A DNA stretch of 44,746 nucleotides, from positions 1-44,746 of the IMG/VR virus record IMGVR_UViG_3300042896_001365; one strand, written 5' to 3'. Positions 1 through 6,936 of the stretch are shown here, in pieces; position 1 is the first letter of the stretch; each line of letters starts with the position of its first letter. A model generated the notes under the pieces. It saw nothing but the letters and a program-made list of their open reading frames with translations, made no database searches and was not told where the DNA came from. Position numbers and translations under genes: made by a program. The DNA is from a virus.

Positions 1-963
1 TCACCTGATTTTGCGCACGGCGGCCATCAGCGACGCAGAGGACAGATGCGAGTAGCGCGCCGTGCTGCGCTGGTCCTTGTGACCCAACACGGCGCCTACG
101 GTGTGCAGGTCGACATCGTTGTTGATCATCGCACTGGCGGCGCTGTGGCGCAGGTCATGTAAGTGCAGCATCGGGAACCCTGCCGCCGTCATTGCGCCGC
201 GCACCAGGCGTTGCAGCCATATTTTGCTGTGACTGAATGGCAGAAATCCCCGCACACATCGGATGCGATCGTGCATCGGTGCAATCCGATCCGATCCGTT
301 CTTCGTGTCGCGCAACAGAAACCCATCCTCAAGCACCTTGTTTTTCTTGCCCAGATCGAGCATTTCGCTCAAGCGCATGCCTGAATAGAACGCCAGCCGG
401 ATCAGTGCCCGCGCCTGGCGATCCTTGCACATGCGGGCAATCTTGATCATTTCGCGCCGCGTCACGTAGGTTTGCCGCTCATTGCGCACGGTCGGAAGTG
501 AAATGCGGTACTGCGCTTCCGGCTCGCCAATGCCGTGATGCTGCTGCGCATACCGGCACGCGGCCCGCAGGTAGGCCAGCTTGTTGCGGATGCTCGCAGG
601 TGACAACCGATCGCGCTCGGCATCGACGTACTCGCGGGCAACGGCGGCCAGCTCATCCATATACCGGCCATCGTAATACGCGGCCAGCCGCGCGAGTTCG
701 CGCGTGGCACCGTCGCCGTTCTTGAGCGACGGGCATCGCTGCTGAATGTAGAGCTTCACGGCGTCGAGGATCAGCCGCCGCTCTTTGATGACACCAGTTG
801 CAACGGCGTAGAGGCGGGCGACTTCGGTTTGATCGAACGCTTTTGCGGCGTTGCGATCCCAATCGAGCGGAAGAAGCTTTGACTGTCGGATGCGCTGCCC
901 TTGGACAACTTGATCGAATTCGAAGCGCCAGCGACGGTTGCGGTTATCATAACGAATAGACAT
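1..963 (-). CDS. int: Phage integrase, tyrosine recombinase (left-end)
   Basis: This 320-residue site-specific recombinase should integrate and excise the phage genome at the host att site. The C-terminal catalytic domain shows the whole active site: Arg in GMRLSE, Lys in DTKNGSDR, the HxxR box HDLRH, His in GHKDQ and the nucleophile Tyr in STARYSHL. The N-terminal part is an AP2-like and core-binding arm. I place the start at the ATG on 963 (MSIRYDNRNRRW) because that is where homology-like sequence begins. The frame stays open to 1029 upstream and overlaps the excisionase-like gene. The stop codon is the first triplet of the window, so the attachment site would lie just outside. It is the last gene of the leftward operon. 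The A7 run ending in its own start codon could allow a frameshift fusion with the preceding gene. Confidence 0.93.
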   Translation of the reverse strand: MSIRYDNRNRRWRFEFDQVVQGQRIRQSKLLPLDWDRNAAKAFDQTEVARLYAVATGVIKERRLILDAVKLYIQQRCPSLKNGDGATRELARLAAYYDGRYMDELAAVAREYVDAERDRLSPASIRNKLAYLRAACRYAQQHHGIGEPEAQYRISLPTVRNERQTYVTRREMIKIARMCKDRQARALIRLAFYSGMRLSEMLDLGKKNKVLEDGFLLRDTKNGSDRIAPMHDRIRCVRGFLPFSHSKIWLQRLVRGAMTAAGFPMLHLHDLRHSAASAMINNDVDLHTVGAVLGHKDQRSTARYSHLSSASLMAAVRKIR

Positions 964-1124
964 TTTTTTGCGTGATCTTCCACGTCCTTGGAGTTGAATC
1001 GAATGCAGCGTCGGCCAAACCTGACGCACGGTATCGGGCCATCTGGCGCTGCGAGATCATACATGGTGCGCCGACTGACGCCCAGCAAGTGGGCCGCGGC
1101 TTCGGCGTTGATCAGTGTTGTCAT
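771..1124 (-). CDS. Excisionase-like MerR/AlpA-type HTH protein
   Basis: Residues 1-55 form a compact winged HTH of the HTH_17/AlpA excisionase type: AAHLLGVSRRTMYDL is the helix-turn-helix and IPCVRFGRRCIRFNSKDV the wing. The likely role is a recombination directionality factor, or a regulator, for the adjacent integrase. Its ATG overlaps the upstream stop as ATGA (1121-1124), so translation is coupled. The last 60 codons overlap the integrase gene in another frame and encode a low-complexity Ser/Lys-rich tail that looks unselected. Either the protein carries this tail or the functional product uses the A7 slip at 963-969. DNA-binding assignment is firm, excisionase function is inferred from position. 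Confidence 0.7.
   Translation of the reverse strand: MTTLINAEAAAHLLGVSRRTMYDLAAPDGPIPCVRFGRRCIRFNSKDVEDHAKKCLFVMITATVAGASNSIKLSKGSASDSQSFFRSIGIATPQKRSIKPKSPASTPLQLVSSKSGG
963..969 (-). other. A AAA AAA slippery heptamer at the xis/int junction
   Basis: On the minus strand the excisionase-like frame reads GCA AAA AAA TGT. The seven A residues therefore lie exactly in the X XXY YYZ phase of a -1 slippery site. A -1 slip gives AAA AAA ATG, entering the integrase frame at its own Met. The integrase frame has no stop from 1029 down to the slip, so a fusion of about 374 residues (HTH plus recombinase) is possible. Transcriptional slippage on A7 could give the same product. Whether it is used is unknown. 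Confidence 0.5.
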
Positions 1125-2209
1125 TGCGTGGCCTTTTTCCGCGATTCAGAATCAATCAGCGCATGAATATAATCCAGGCACTGCATCGCCATTTTGTCAC
1201 CCTCGAAAACATGAGCGGCCGCCACAAGATGCTTCGGATCAACCATTTCAATGGCGCTGTTGACTTGGTCGACCGTGCGCAGCGGGCTGCCGATCAGATC
1301 GTGGCGCTTGAGATAGTCCATGGCCTTCATCGGCAATTCATGGGCTGGATCAGCTTTTTTCAGTTCGCGCATCAGGCGCGCAACGAGGCGCGACAGGTCC
1401 GGGACTCGCGCATCTGGCAACTTGCGCAATTTCGCAAGTTCTGGCGCCGGCCTGGGAAGTACGCGTAGCACCGCATCGGCAAGCCGGTCAATCTCACGCG
1501 AGTCGCACCAATCCGGCGTCTCTGCGCCGCTGGCAATTTCGTCGTTGATCGCTTGGCCGATGGTGTCGTGCAGGCTATCGTGCAAATTGCTATTTTTCGC
1601 AAGTTCAGGCGCCGGCTGCGCAACATCGAAAATATGTGACAGGTCTGGCGAATTCCTCATTGCCATGCCATGCAACACATTCATCCGCAGGACCAGCGTA
1701 CTCAGTGGTGTGCCTTTCCGGTTTGTACCGGCGCCGATCACCACGTCGCATGGCAGCGCCCAGCCCATAGGGTCGGCGGGCATGACGCTTGATTTTTCGA
1801 GTTCCGCAATGCGAGCCTTCAGTTGCCCAATTTCAGATACTTTGTCGCGCCATCCGGGAATGAAGCCGTCCAGCTCTTGAACGTCAAATCCGCCTCGGCA
1901 ATTTCTGCCCTCTAGGTCGATCATGGCGGGCTGCGGCGCCCATTTCTTGCTGTAAGCGTCATACGCTTCGAGATGCAGCGACCATGGAATGCCTGGTGTG
2001 AATCCTTGCACTGGCGCAATCTTTTCTTTCGGAGCGCTTGCAACTCGCTGGACAGCACTGGAAGCCTTCCATCCAGTCCAAAAGCATTCCGTGTTCAAGT
2101 TCATGTAGCCGTCTGCAAAATTTGCATCGGTCCTATCGCTGCGCGTGGTGTTCTGGTGGCGGCAATCGCACCATGCTTCAAACACCGCCCGCATTTTGTC
2201 GTTGCTCAT
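1121..2209 (-). CDS. Phage hypothetical protein of the leftward operon
   Basis: I do not recognise a defined function. The first 60 residues (RAVFEAWCD, then NTECFWTGWKA) resemble the N-terminal motif common to early proteins of lambdoid phages such as ead/Ea22-like proteins. The middle has a short coiled-coil stretch (IGQLKARIAELEKSS). The motif PAPELAK occurs twice, with matching DNA repeats near 1.44 and 1.60 kb, which suggests internal duplication or recombination. The C-terminus is helical. The start at 2209 has GAGG seven bases upstream and overlaps the rdgC stop by 4 bp, so the genes are translationally coupled. Soluble, no signal peptide or membrane segment seen. Confidence 0.75.
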   Translation of the reverse strand: MSNDKMRAVFEAWCDCRHQNTTRSDRTDANFADGYMNLNTECFWTGWKASSAVQRVASAPKEKIAPVQGFTPGIPWSLHLEAYDAYSKKWAPQPAMIDLEGRNCRGGFDVQELDGFIPGWRDKVSEIGQLKARIAELEKSSVMPADPMGWALPCDVVIGAGTNRKGTPLSTLVLRMNVLHGMAMRNSPDLSHIFDVAQPAPELAKNSNLHDSLHDTIGQAINDEIASGAETPDWCDSREIDRLADAVLRVLPRPAPELAKLRKLPDARVPDLSRLVARLMRELKKADPAHELPMKAMDYLKRHDLIGSPLRTVDQVNSAIEMVDPKHLVAAAHVFEGDKMAMQCLDYIHALIDSESRKKATQ

Positions 2210-3105
2210 GATTTCGCCTCGCCGCCCAGCGCCTCGACCAGGTCGGCCAGCATCCGCGCCAGCTCGCCGGTCATCAGGGCCATGTCGCTGTCGAATCGCT
2301 CGTCGCCGTTTTTCGGGCTCGATTCATTTTCCTTGATGACGTCGAGCGGCTTGATGCCTTTGATCGCCAGCGTTTCGGTCAGCACGAACGAGATTTTGCT
2401 ATCCCACGTCATCGCCAGGTGCGTGCACTGCTTGCCGGCTGCGATGTGGCGCCGCACGTCGTCCGCCTCGAGCGTGTGATTGACGTATTTCACCGTTGCA
2501 TGGCCCTCGCCAGTAGCGCGCATCGTGGCGTCCTGGTCGACCGTGAATCCGGCCGGTGCATCATCCGCCTGCAACCACTCGGTCATCACGGCGACCGGCG
2601 AGCGCTGCACGCGCAAGCTTTCCAGCGGCAACTTGTCGACCGCCTTCAGCAGCAGCTTGACCACTTCATCGGCCTTGCTCGGGCTGGCCGCATCGATCAC
2701 CAGCCAGCCGTTGATCGGATCGATCCAGATCTGGGTGCTCGACTCGATGCCGAACGCACGCGGCAGCAGCTCGTCGGCGACGCGCTCCTTCAATTCCTTC
2801 ATCGCCTTCTTGCCCAGTCCGAAACCCTGGGCTTCTTCCATTTCGATGGCGCGCGCCTTGGCCACCTGGTTGACCACGCTGGCCGGTAGCAGCTTCTTCT
2901 CGGTGCGCAGGTTCAGCAGGAACTGGCCGCCGACGGCGTGCACCAGCGGCGCGCCGGGTCCGCGCGGTGGCGCGAAGCCCTGGCGCAGCAAGTCCATGCT
3001 GGTGCACGGCACGAAAGAGTGGGGCGCCAGTGCATCAGCCAGCTGGTCGACGTTCACGGCCCAAGGTGCGGGAAGGCGGTAGATCTGGAGGTTCTTGAAA
3101 AACAT
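2206..3105 (-). CDS. rdgC: Recombination-associated protein RdgC
   Basis: This 299-residue protein begins with MFFKNLQIYRLP and has the length of the RdgC family. RdgC is a ring-shaped, non-specific double-strand DNA-binding protein that modulates RecA-dependent recombination; phage and plasmid copies are known. I start at 3105 (RBS AAGGA 7 bases upstream), not at the longer 3141 ORF. It lies between kfrA-like (30-bp gap) and the unknown gene at 1121 (4-bp overlap). In this operon it may protect or handle phage DNA during replication and integration, which is inference. The sequence looks intact. Confidence 0.93.
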   Translation of the reverse strand: MFFKNLQIYRLPAPWAVNVDQLADALAPHSFVPCTSMDLLRQGFAPPRGPGAPLVHAVGGQFLLNLRTEKKLLPASVVNQVAKARAIEMEEAQGFGLGKKAMKELKERVADELLPRAFGIESSTQIWIDPINGWLVIDAASPSKADEVVKLLLKAVDKLPLESLRVQRSPVAVMTEWLQADDAPAGFTVDQDATMRATGEGHATVKYVNHTLEADDVRRHIAAGKQCTHLAMTWDSKISFVLTETLAIKGIKPLDVIKENESSPKNGDERFDSDMALMTGELARMLADLVEALGGEAKS

Positions 3106-3134
3106 GTTTTGTCCTTGATTATTTGAGAGATAGT

Positions 3135-4028
3135 TCAGCAATCGTCCAGTTGCGATGCCATCAGCCCCGTCGATTTACTCGGTGGTGGCGTTGAAATTGA
3201 ATCGGCGATGGCCACCGGCATTGGCCTTGGGCCGGGAGTGGCGGACGCTGCCGGCGCCAGCGCTGGCGGCTGAATGGCAGCAACCGGCGCTGCCTGCAAG
3301 GCCTGGACCTGGGCGCGCAGCGCGTCGACCTCCTTTCGTTCCGATCGGGTATCGGCTTCTTCAGCGGCCAGGCGTTGCTGCAGGTCGGCCACCTGCTCAT
3401 CAGTCTTGGCCAGGGTTGCCGCAGCCACCGCCGCGATCTGTTCAGCCTTGACCCGAGCGACGTGCTCCAGCTCAAGCGCAGCCCGCAAGCGATCGATTTC
3501 CGCTTCTAACCGCGGAACGCCTTCGAGCCGCAGCTCGGTCTTCGCCTTTTCCGTTCTGGCCCACTCGGCGGCCAGGCGCTGGGACTGCGCGTCATTGCGC
3601 GATTCATCCAGGTCCGCGCTCAGCTGCGTCAGGCGGCCTGCTAGTTCGGCGTTCGTCGCCTGCAGGGTGTCGATGTCCTGCACTTGGGATTCGATGCTGG
3701 CATCCTGGCGCTCCGATTCCGCGATCAGGTCCGCATTCGATTGCTGGATCGTCACCATGTCCGATTCCAGCGCCGCCCGGGCGCTGGAGACTTCCTGGCC
3801 GATGAACTCCACCAGGGCGCGTTGCAGCGTCGCCGGCAAGATCGTGACGGCGCCGGGCGCCTGCATCTGTCCCGATTGCCATACCTGCAAGAACTTCAAT
3901 ATCGTGCCCATGCTGCCCCGGCCCATCGCCTCGCGCACCGATCTGGCGGCAGGCTTGACGCCAGCGGCGCGGATCTTGTCGGCCGCCGCGTTGACTTCTT
4001 CCTGGCTGATTTTTGCTTCGCGTACCAT
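3135..4028 (-). CDS. KfrA-type DNA-binding coiled-coil protein
   Basis: The N-terminal 60 residues (SQEEVNAAADKIRAAG, then ARSVREAMGRGS and ILKFLQVWQ) match the KfrA N-terminal DNA-binding domain of broad-host-range plasmids. Residues of about 75-235 are a long alanine-rich coiled coil, followed by a Pro/Ala-rich tail. Plasmid KfrA is an autorepressor and nucleoid-like organiser that helps segregation and forms multimers through the coil. The ATG at 4028 is preferred because GGAG lies six bases before it; two in-frame ATGs at 4040 and 4034 are upstream. It follows the actin-like ATPase gene, separated by a stretch rich in GTAACG repeats that is a natural candidate for its binding site. Confidence 0.82.
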   Translation of the reverse strand: MVREAKISQEEVNAAADKIRAAGVKPAARSVREAMGRGSMGTILKFLQVWQSGQMQAPGAVTILPATLQRALVEFIGQEVSSARAALESDMVTIQQSNADLIAESERQDASIESQVQDIDTLQATNAELAGRLTQLSADLDESRNDAQSQRLAAEWARTEKAKTELRLEGVPRLEAEIDRLRAALELEHVARVKAEQIAAVAAATLAKTDEQVADLQQRLAAEEADTRSERKEVDALRAQVQALQAAPVAAIQPPALAPAASATPGPRPMPVAIADSISTPPPSKSTGLMASQLDDC

Positions 4029-4044
4029 GCCCATCTCCATGTTT

Positions 4045-4092
4045 GTAACGTGTAACGTAACGGCTTGTGTAACGTGTTACCTGCGCCGTTAC
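4045..4092. repeat. GTAACG repeat cluster, candidate KfrA operator/centromere
   Basis: Between the actin-like gene and the kfrA-like gene the hexamer GTAACG occurs at 4045, 4052, 4057 and 4069, with inverted copies GTTAC at 4076 and CGTTAC at 4087. GTAAC-GT-GTTAC at 4069-4080 forms a hyphenated inverted pair. KfrA proteins bind repeats near their own promoter, and partition loci need an iterated centromere. This is the only such cluster seen near the two genes. Binding is inferred. Confidence 0.55.
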
Positions 4093-4103
4093 ACCTCACA
4101 TCG

Positions 4104-5156
4104 TTATGCTGCCGCGCGGTATTTTTCGGCCCACATGTGGTGCGCGTACAAGCCAAAGCGGCACAGCCCTTCGGCGATCGACATCGATGGGTTCGAATCG
4201 AGCACGGCATTGGGGAACACGCCCTGGATGCTGTCGATGACCAGCGGCGCGATGCCTCCGGAAACGATGACCCCGTTCAGGCGTTTCGCGGCACTGCCCA
4301 GCAGCGTCTGGGCGCGGTTGATGATCGCGGAGCGCAACGGCTGCACGGCGGCATCGATGATGTCGGACACGTCGATGTGTTTTCCGTAGTGCAGGACCTG
4401 GCCAGTCTTGATCGCTTCGTCGACCGATGCCAGTTCGTCCGAATAGCCGCGCGAATTGAATTCGGCCCTGACTGCCGAATAGACTTTCGATGCGCCGCCG
4501 ATCGAATCGCCGCCCACGGCCTGGAATTCGGTTTTCAGCAGGATCGAAAAATCGGTCGTGAAATGCCCGATGTCGATCACGGCCCATGAGTCGAACGCTT
4601 CGCGGTAGACCAGGTCCGGCAAACCGTCAGGCAAGTGCTGCAAGTTCTTCAGCGGCACCGCTGCTTGCGGCTGCACCAGGATCACCAGTTGCTGGCCAGG
4701 CGCCAGGTAAGCGCGCAGCAACTCCGTCACGCGCAGCTTCAAGGCATCTTTCTGCGTCTTGAAAAATGCGGACGGCAATCCCAGCGCCAGGTGGATCACT
4801 TGCGGACGGCAGTCGATCATCGACATCGCGCGCTGCCAGGCGCCGACGATCAAGACATCATGGACATGAGTGGCGATCCAGTCGCGCGATTCGCCCGAAA
4901 AACCGGCCGGCATCCCTTGCGCAATCGCGCTGTCGCCGAAAATGTAAGCGGCGCCATCGATCATCACGGTATTGAGCGCTACCCGGCGCGCCGTTTCGTC
5001 GTCGGGCATGTCGATGGCGGGAATGACGACGGTCGGGATCGTGGCGACATGGCGCAACGTCGGCCGGTCCAGCATCGCTGCCGCGACCTTGACCGAGCTG
5101 TGGCCGACATCGATGCCGAACGAGGCAAATCCAGCGAGCTGATGCATCTGGTGCAT
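4104..5156 (-). CDS. parM-like: ParM/StbA-type actin-like ATPase
   Basis: All nucleotide-binding motifs of the actin/Hsp70 fold are visible. Phosphate-1 is GIDVGHSSVKV near the N-terminus, phosphate-2 is VIDIGHFTTDF in the middle, and the adenosine motif is VIVSGGIAPL near the C-terminus. FGDSAIAQG is also typical of plasmid StbA/ParM relatives. Such proteins polymerise with ATP and move plasmid or phage DNA. The start at 5156 has AAGGA upstream; the longer reading from 5189 lacks an RBS. A classical ParR adaptor is not obvious: the 44-residue protein upstream and the KfrA-like protein downstream are the only candidates. It belongs to the leftward operon, so expression should follow PL. Confidence 0.85.
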   Translation of the reverse strand: MHQMHQLAGFASFGIDVGHSSVKVAAAMLDRPTLRHVATIPTVVIPAIDMPDDETARRVALNTVMIDGAAYIFGDSAIAQGMPAGFSGESRDWIATHVHDVLIVGAWQRAMSMIDCRPQVIHLALGLPSAFFKTQKDALKLRVTELLRAYLAPGQQLVILVQPQAAVPLKNLQHLPDGLPDLVYREAFDSWAVIDIGHFTTDFSILLKTEFQAVGGDSIGGASKVYSAVRAEFNSRGYSDELASVDEAIKTGQVLHYGKHIDVSDIIDAAVQPLRSAIINRAQTLLGSAAKRLNGVIVSGGIAPLVIDSIQGVFPNAVLDSNPSMSIAEGLCRFGLYAHHMWAEKYRAAA

Positions 5157-5179
5157 GGGGTTTCCTTTTGGTAGGGCAG

Positions 5180-5314
5180 TTATGGGCAAACAGCTTTATC
5201 GGCCAACTGCGCCAGGTATTCGGCAGCCGTCATGTGGACAACCGTCTTGCTGCTGCCGTTGACGATGCCGAGCATCACGCGGCGCAGGGAGGTGGGCTTG
5301 ATTTTGAGTTTCAT
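5180..5314 (-). CDS. 44-residue protein, first gene of the leftward operon
   Basis: The ORF encodes 44 residues beginning MKLKIKPTSLRRVMLG and ending LAQLADKAVCP. It has a strong AGGAG seven bases before the ATG and stops 23 bp before the actin-like gene. It is basic at the N-terminus and helical at the C-terminus (TAAEYLAQLADKA). The family is unknown to me. Its place directly upstream of the actin-like gene makes a small DNA-binding or filament adaptor conceivable, but nothing in the sequence proves that. The good RBS and operon position are the reasons for calling it. Confidence 0.6.
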   Translation of the reverse strand: MKLKIKPTSLRRVMLGIVNGSSKTVVHMTAAEYLAQLADKAVCP

Positions 5315-5358
5315 GAGTTGCTCCTGGTTGTTGCGGATATAGGGTGTTTACACAGCAA

Positions 5359-5403
5359 ACTATACACGAACGAATAGATAAATCAATACGCGAATGGATA
5401 AAT
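5359..5403 (-). promoter_or_regulatory. Leftward early promoter PL with repressor operator
   Basis: On the minus strand TTGATT (5386-5381) and TATAGT (5364-5359) are spaced by 16 bp, a good sigma-70 promoter pointing at the leftward operon. The spacer and -10 are filled by TATACACGAACGAATAGATA (plus strand, 5361-5380). The same 20-mer with one mismatch occurs, inverted, at 8565-8584 in front of the Cro-like gene. CGAATRGATAAAT recurs at 5371 and 5391, suggesting a second operator half. This is the expected lambda-like OL/OR pairing, read directly from sequence. Confidence 0.8.
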
Positions 5404-5440
5404 AAACCTATAATTTCACCATCGCCTGATTTTTATGCGA

Positions 5441-5463
5441 AAAAATGCCCCGACTGGCGGGGT
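5441..5463 (-). terminator. Rho-independent terminator (minus strand), copy 1
   Basis: The minus strand reads CCCCG-loop-CGGGG (5462-5448) followed by CATTTTT. It would stop leftward transcription before it enters the PL region. A near-identical copy is at 6176-6197, so the two flank the 158-residue membrane protein gene. Confidence 0.7.
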
Positions 5464-5501
5464 GATATAGTCGCCAAAGGCGGTGCTAAAGGAGTTCTGG
5501 A

Positions 5502-5978
5502 ATGGGAAGTTTGATTGATTTTATCGAATCGGAAGCGAAGGCAAATGCCGCATTCCATATCGCAAACGGAGAGGCCATGGCGAAGGAGGGAAATACTTTG
5601 TTGGGCTTATTGCTGGCCGGTGCCGGCGGCATGGCGGCGTATTTCGTTGGGCTAGCAGGAAAGGGCGCTCCGAACTGGCAACTGGCGGGGGTTGGGGGGG
5701 CTGCAACTTATCTTTTTATTGTGGCTGGACTGACCTTATGGTCATGTTTGTGGGTCCGGCCAATATGGCCGCCTGCAAACGAGCCAGCCAATTTTCCGCT
5801 GGATGGCTTTGATGTAGATGCTGTTCGTATTGGAGATCTTCCAAATAGGCAGGCATGCATTACCGCGAACAGGGAGCGCAACGACTCTGTTGGCATGTGG
5901 CTAAACCGCTGCCGTGCACTGGCAGCGGCAACTCCAATTATCGCTATCGCTTGCGCGGCGGTTGCGCTGGCGGTTTAG
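5502..5978 (+). CDS. Three-helix membrane protein, probable moron
   Basis: This 158-residue protein has three clear hydrophobic segments at about residues 31-52, 61-85 and 139-158, with a soluble loop of about 50 residues between the second and third. There is no cleavable signal peptide. A strong RBS (AAAGGAG) precedes the ATG. It is a single plus-strand gene bounded by two copies of the same minus-strand terminator, next to a leftward operon and a toxin-antitoxin pair. That is the usual setting of a lysogenic conversion or superinfection-exclusion gene. I do not recognise the family, so exclusion is only a guess from topology and location. Confidence 0.75.
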   Translation: MGSLIDFIESEAKANAAFHIANGEAMAKEGNTLLGLLLAGAGGMAAYFVGLAGKGAPNWQLAGVGGAATYLFIVAGLTLWSCLWVRPIWPPANEPANFPLDGFDVDAVRIGDLPNRQACITANRERNDSVGMWLNRCRALAAATPIIAIACAAVALAV

Positions 5979-6228
5979 GAACGGAATTCCCCGGGGAGTG
6001 ATCTCTTCGTCCCGGGTTTGGCATGGGGATGACTGGAATTTGCCCGGTGGCGGTATTTTTTAATATGGATATTTTCATATTTTCTTTCGTAGTTAAGGGA
6101 TGCGCCCGGAGCCGGGAAGCGACAGGGCGCGTGTCATTGTAGCAATATTGGTAACTAAGTTCTGAACCAAGGCCGAAAAATGCCCCGGCTGGCGGGGTTG
6201 ATCTGCGTAAAAATTCCGCTTGATGGCA
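5979..6228. other. Non-coding gap with AT-rich stretch
   Basis: No convincing gene is seen. The gap holds an AT-rich stretch near 6055-6095 (ATTTTTTAATATGGATATTT and following), which may contain promoters, and the second terminator copy at 6176-6197. A minus-strand ORF across 6093-6317 has no RBS and overlaps the toxin gene, so it was not called. Confidence 0.5.
6176..6197 (-). terminator. Rho-independent terminator (minus strand), copy 2
   Basis: CCCCG (6183-6187) and CGGGG (6193-6197) form the stem, with AAAAA on the plus strand at 6176-6180, giving a T-run on the minus strand. It matches the element at 5441-5463 almost base for base, including flanking GATs. Confidence 0.65.
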
Positions 6229-6246
6229 TGTAATCCATAGATTACA
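6229..6246. promoter_or_regulatory. Perfect inverted repeat, operator of the toxin-antitoxin pair
   Basis: TGTAATC-CATA-GATTACA has two perfect 7-bp arms and ends 8 bp before the toxin ATG. Type II toxin-antitoxin operons of this arrangement are autoregulated by the antitoxin or the complex at such palindromes. Binding is inferred. Confidence 0.65.
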
Positions 6247-6254
6247 CTTGAAGC

Positions 6255-6557
6255 ATGTTCGAAATTATCCAAAGTGACACATTCAAGCACTGGCGGGCGG
6301 GCCTCAAGGACCGTCAAGCTGTTCTGCGCATCAGCGCCCGCATTCGTCGCTTATCCATGGGCAATCCCGGCGACGTGAAGCCCGTTCGGAGTGGCGTCAG
6401 CGAGTTGAGGATCGATTGCGGCCCAGGCTACCGTGTGTATTTCATGCGCAGCGGGCCATTGGTGATCTTGCTGCTGGCCGGTGGCGACAAGCGCACGCAG
6501 GATGCGGACATCGAGCGTGCTATTGCAATTGCAAAAAACTGGAAGGATGAACCATGA
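6255..6557 (+). CDS. RelE/HigB-type toxin (Gp49-like addiction module killer)
   Basis: The 100-residue basic protein has the RelE/ParE-superfamily pattern of phage-derived Gp49-like/HigB toxins. It shows FKHWRAGLKDRQAVLRI near the start, then GVSELRIDCGPGYRVYF in the core and VILLLAGGDKRTQDADI near the end. These toxins are usually ribosome-dependent mRNases. It precedes its antitoxin (reverse order, as in higBA) and overlaps it by ATGA at 6554-6557. A perfect palindrome lies in the promoter. The full length and motifs suggest it is active. It may stabilise the prophage or act against other phages. Confidence 0.88.
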   Translation: MFEIIQSDTFKHWRAGLKDRQAVLRISARIRRLSMGNPGDVKPVRSGVSELRIDCGPGYRVYFMRSGPLVILLLAGGDKRTQDADIERAIAIAKNWKDEP

Positions 6558-6850
6558 CTGAGAAATTTTCCCGCTGGGATGCGGCTGACGACTTGAAAAC
6601 CGATGAAGACGCTGCCGCTTATTTCGACATCTGCGTCGAGGAAGATCCGGGCGACGGTAGCCTGATACGGGCTGCCTTGGGCGACATCGCACGTGCGCGC
6701 AGCATGAGCCAACTGGCCAAGGACACGGGCCTGGCGCGTGAAGGTCTTTACAAGGCGCTGTCTGCCGAAGGCAACCCGGAATTTGCGACGATCATGAAGG
6801 TGATCAAGGCGCTCGGCTTGTCGCTGCATGCGTCACCCCATCACGCGTAG
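6554..6850 (+). CDS. HigA-type antitoxin, HTH (addiction module antidote)
   Basis: The 98-residue protein ends in an XRE-like HTH. MSQLAKDTGLAREGLYKAL is the recognition region, followed by NPEFATIMKVIKALGLSL, the signature of the addiction-module antidote family paired with Gp49-like toxins. The acidic N-terminal half likely wraps the toxin. The start is the ATG coupled to the toxin stop. It should neutralise the toxin and repress the operon at 6229-6246. Confidence 0.88.
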   Translation: MTEKFSRWDAADDLKTDEDAAAYFDICVEEDPGDGSLIRAALGDIARARSMSQLAKDTGLAREGLYKALSAEGNPEFATIMKVIKALGLSLHASPHHA

Positions 6851-6890
6851 ATGCTAGCGGAGGCTATTGGGCCGATAAATTCCTGAGCGT

Positions 6891-6914
6891 AAAAAAGCCC
6901 GCGCGCGGCGGGCT
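6891..6914 (-). terminator. Rho-independent terminator of the leftward Arc operon
   Basis: AGCCCGC (6896-6902) pairs with GCGGGCT (6908-6914). The minus strand continues into TTTTTT (6896-6891). It lies 23 bp past the end of the leftward gene at 6937 and also separates that operon from the convergent toxin-antitoxin genes. Confidence 0.8.
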
Positions 6915-6936
6915 GGTGGTGATGTGCTGATATAAA

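Noticed and set aside
4896-5174. Plus-strand ORFs across the actin-like gene
   Set aside because: They are antisense shadows without RBS; the minus-strand protein carries all three nucleotide-binding motifs.
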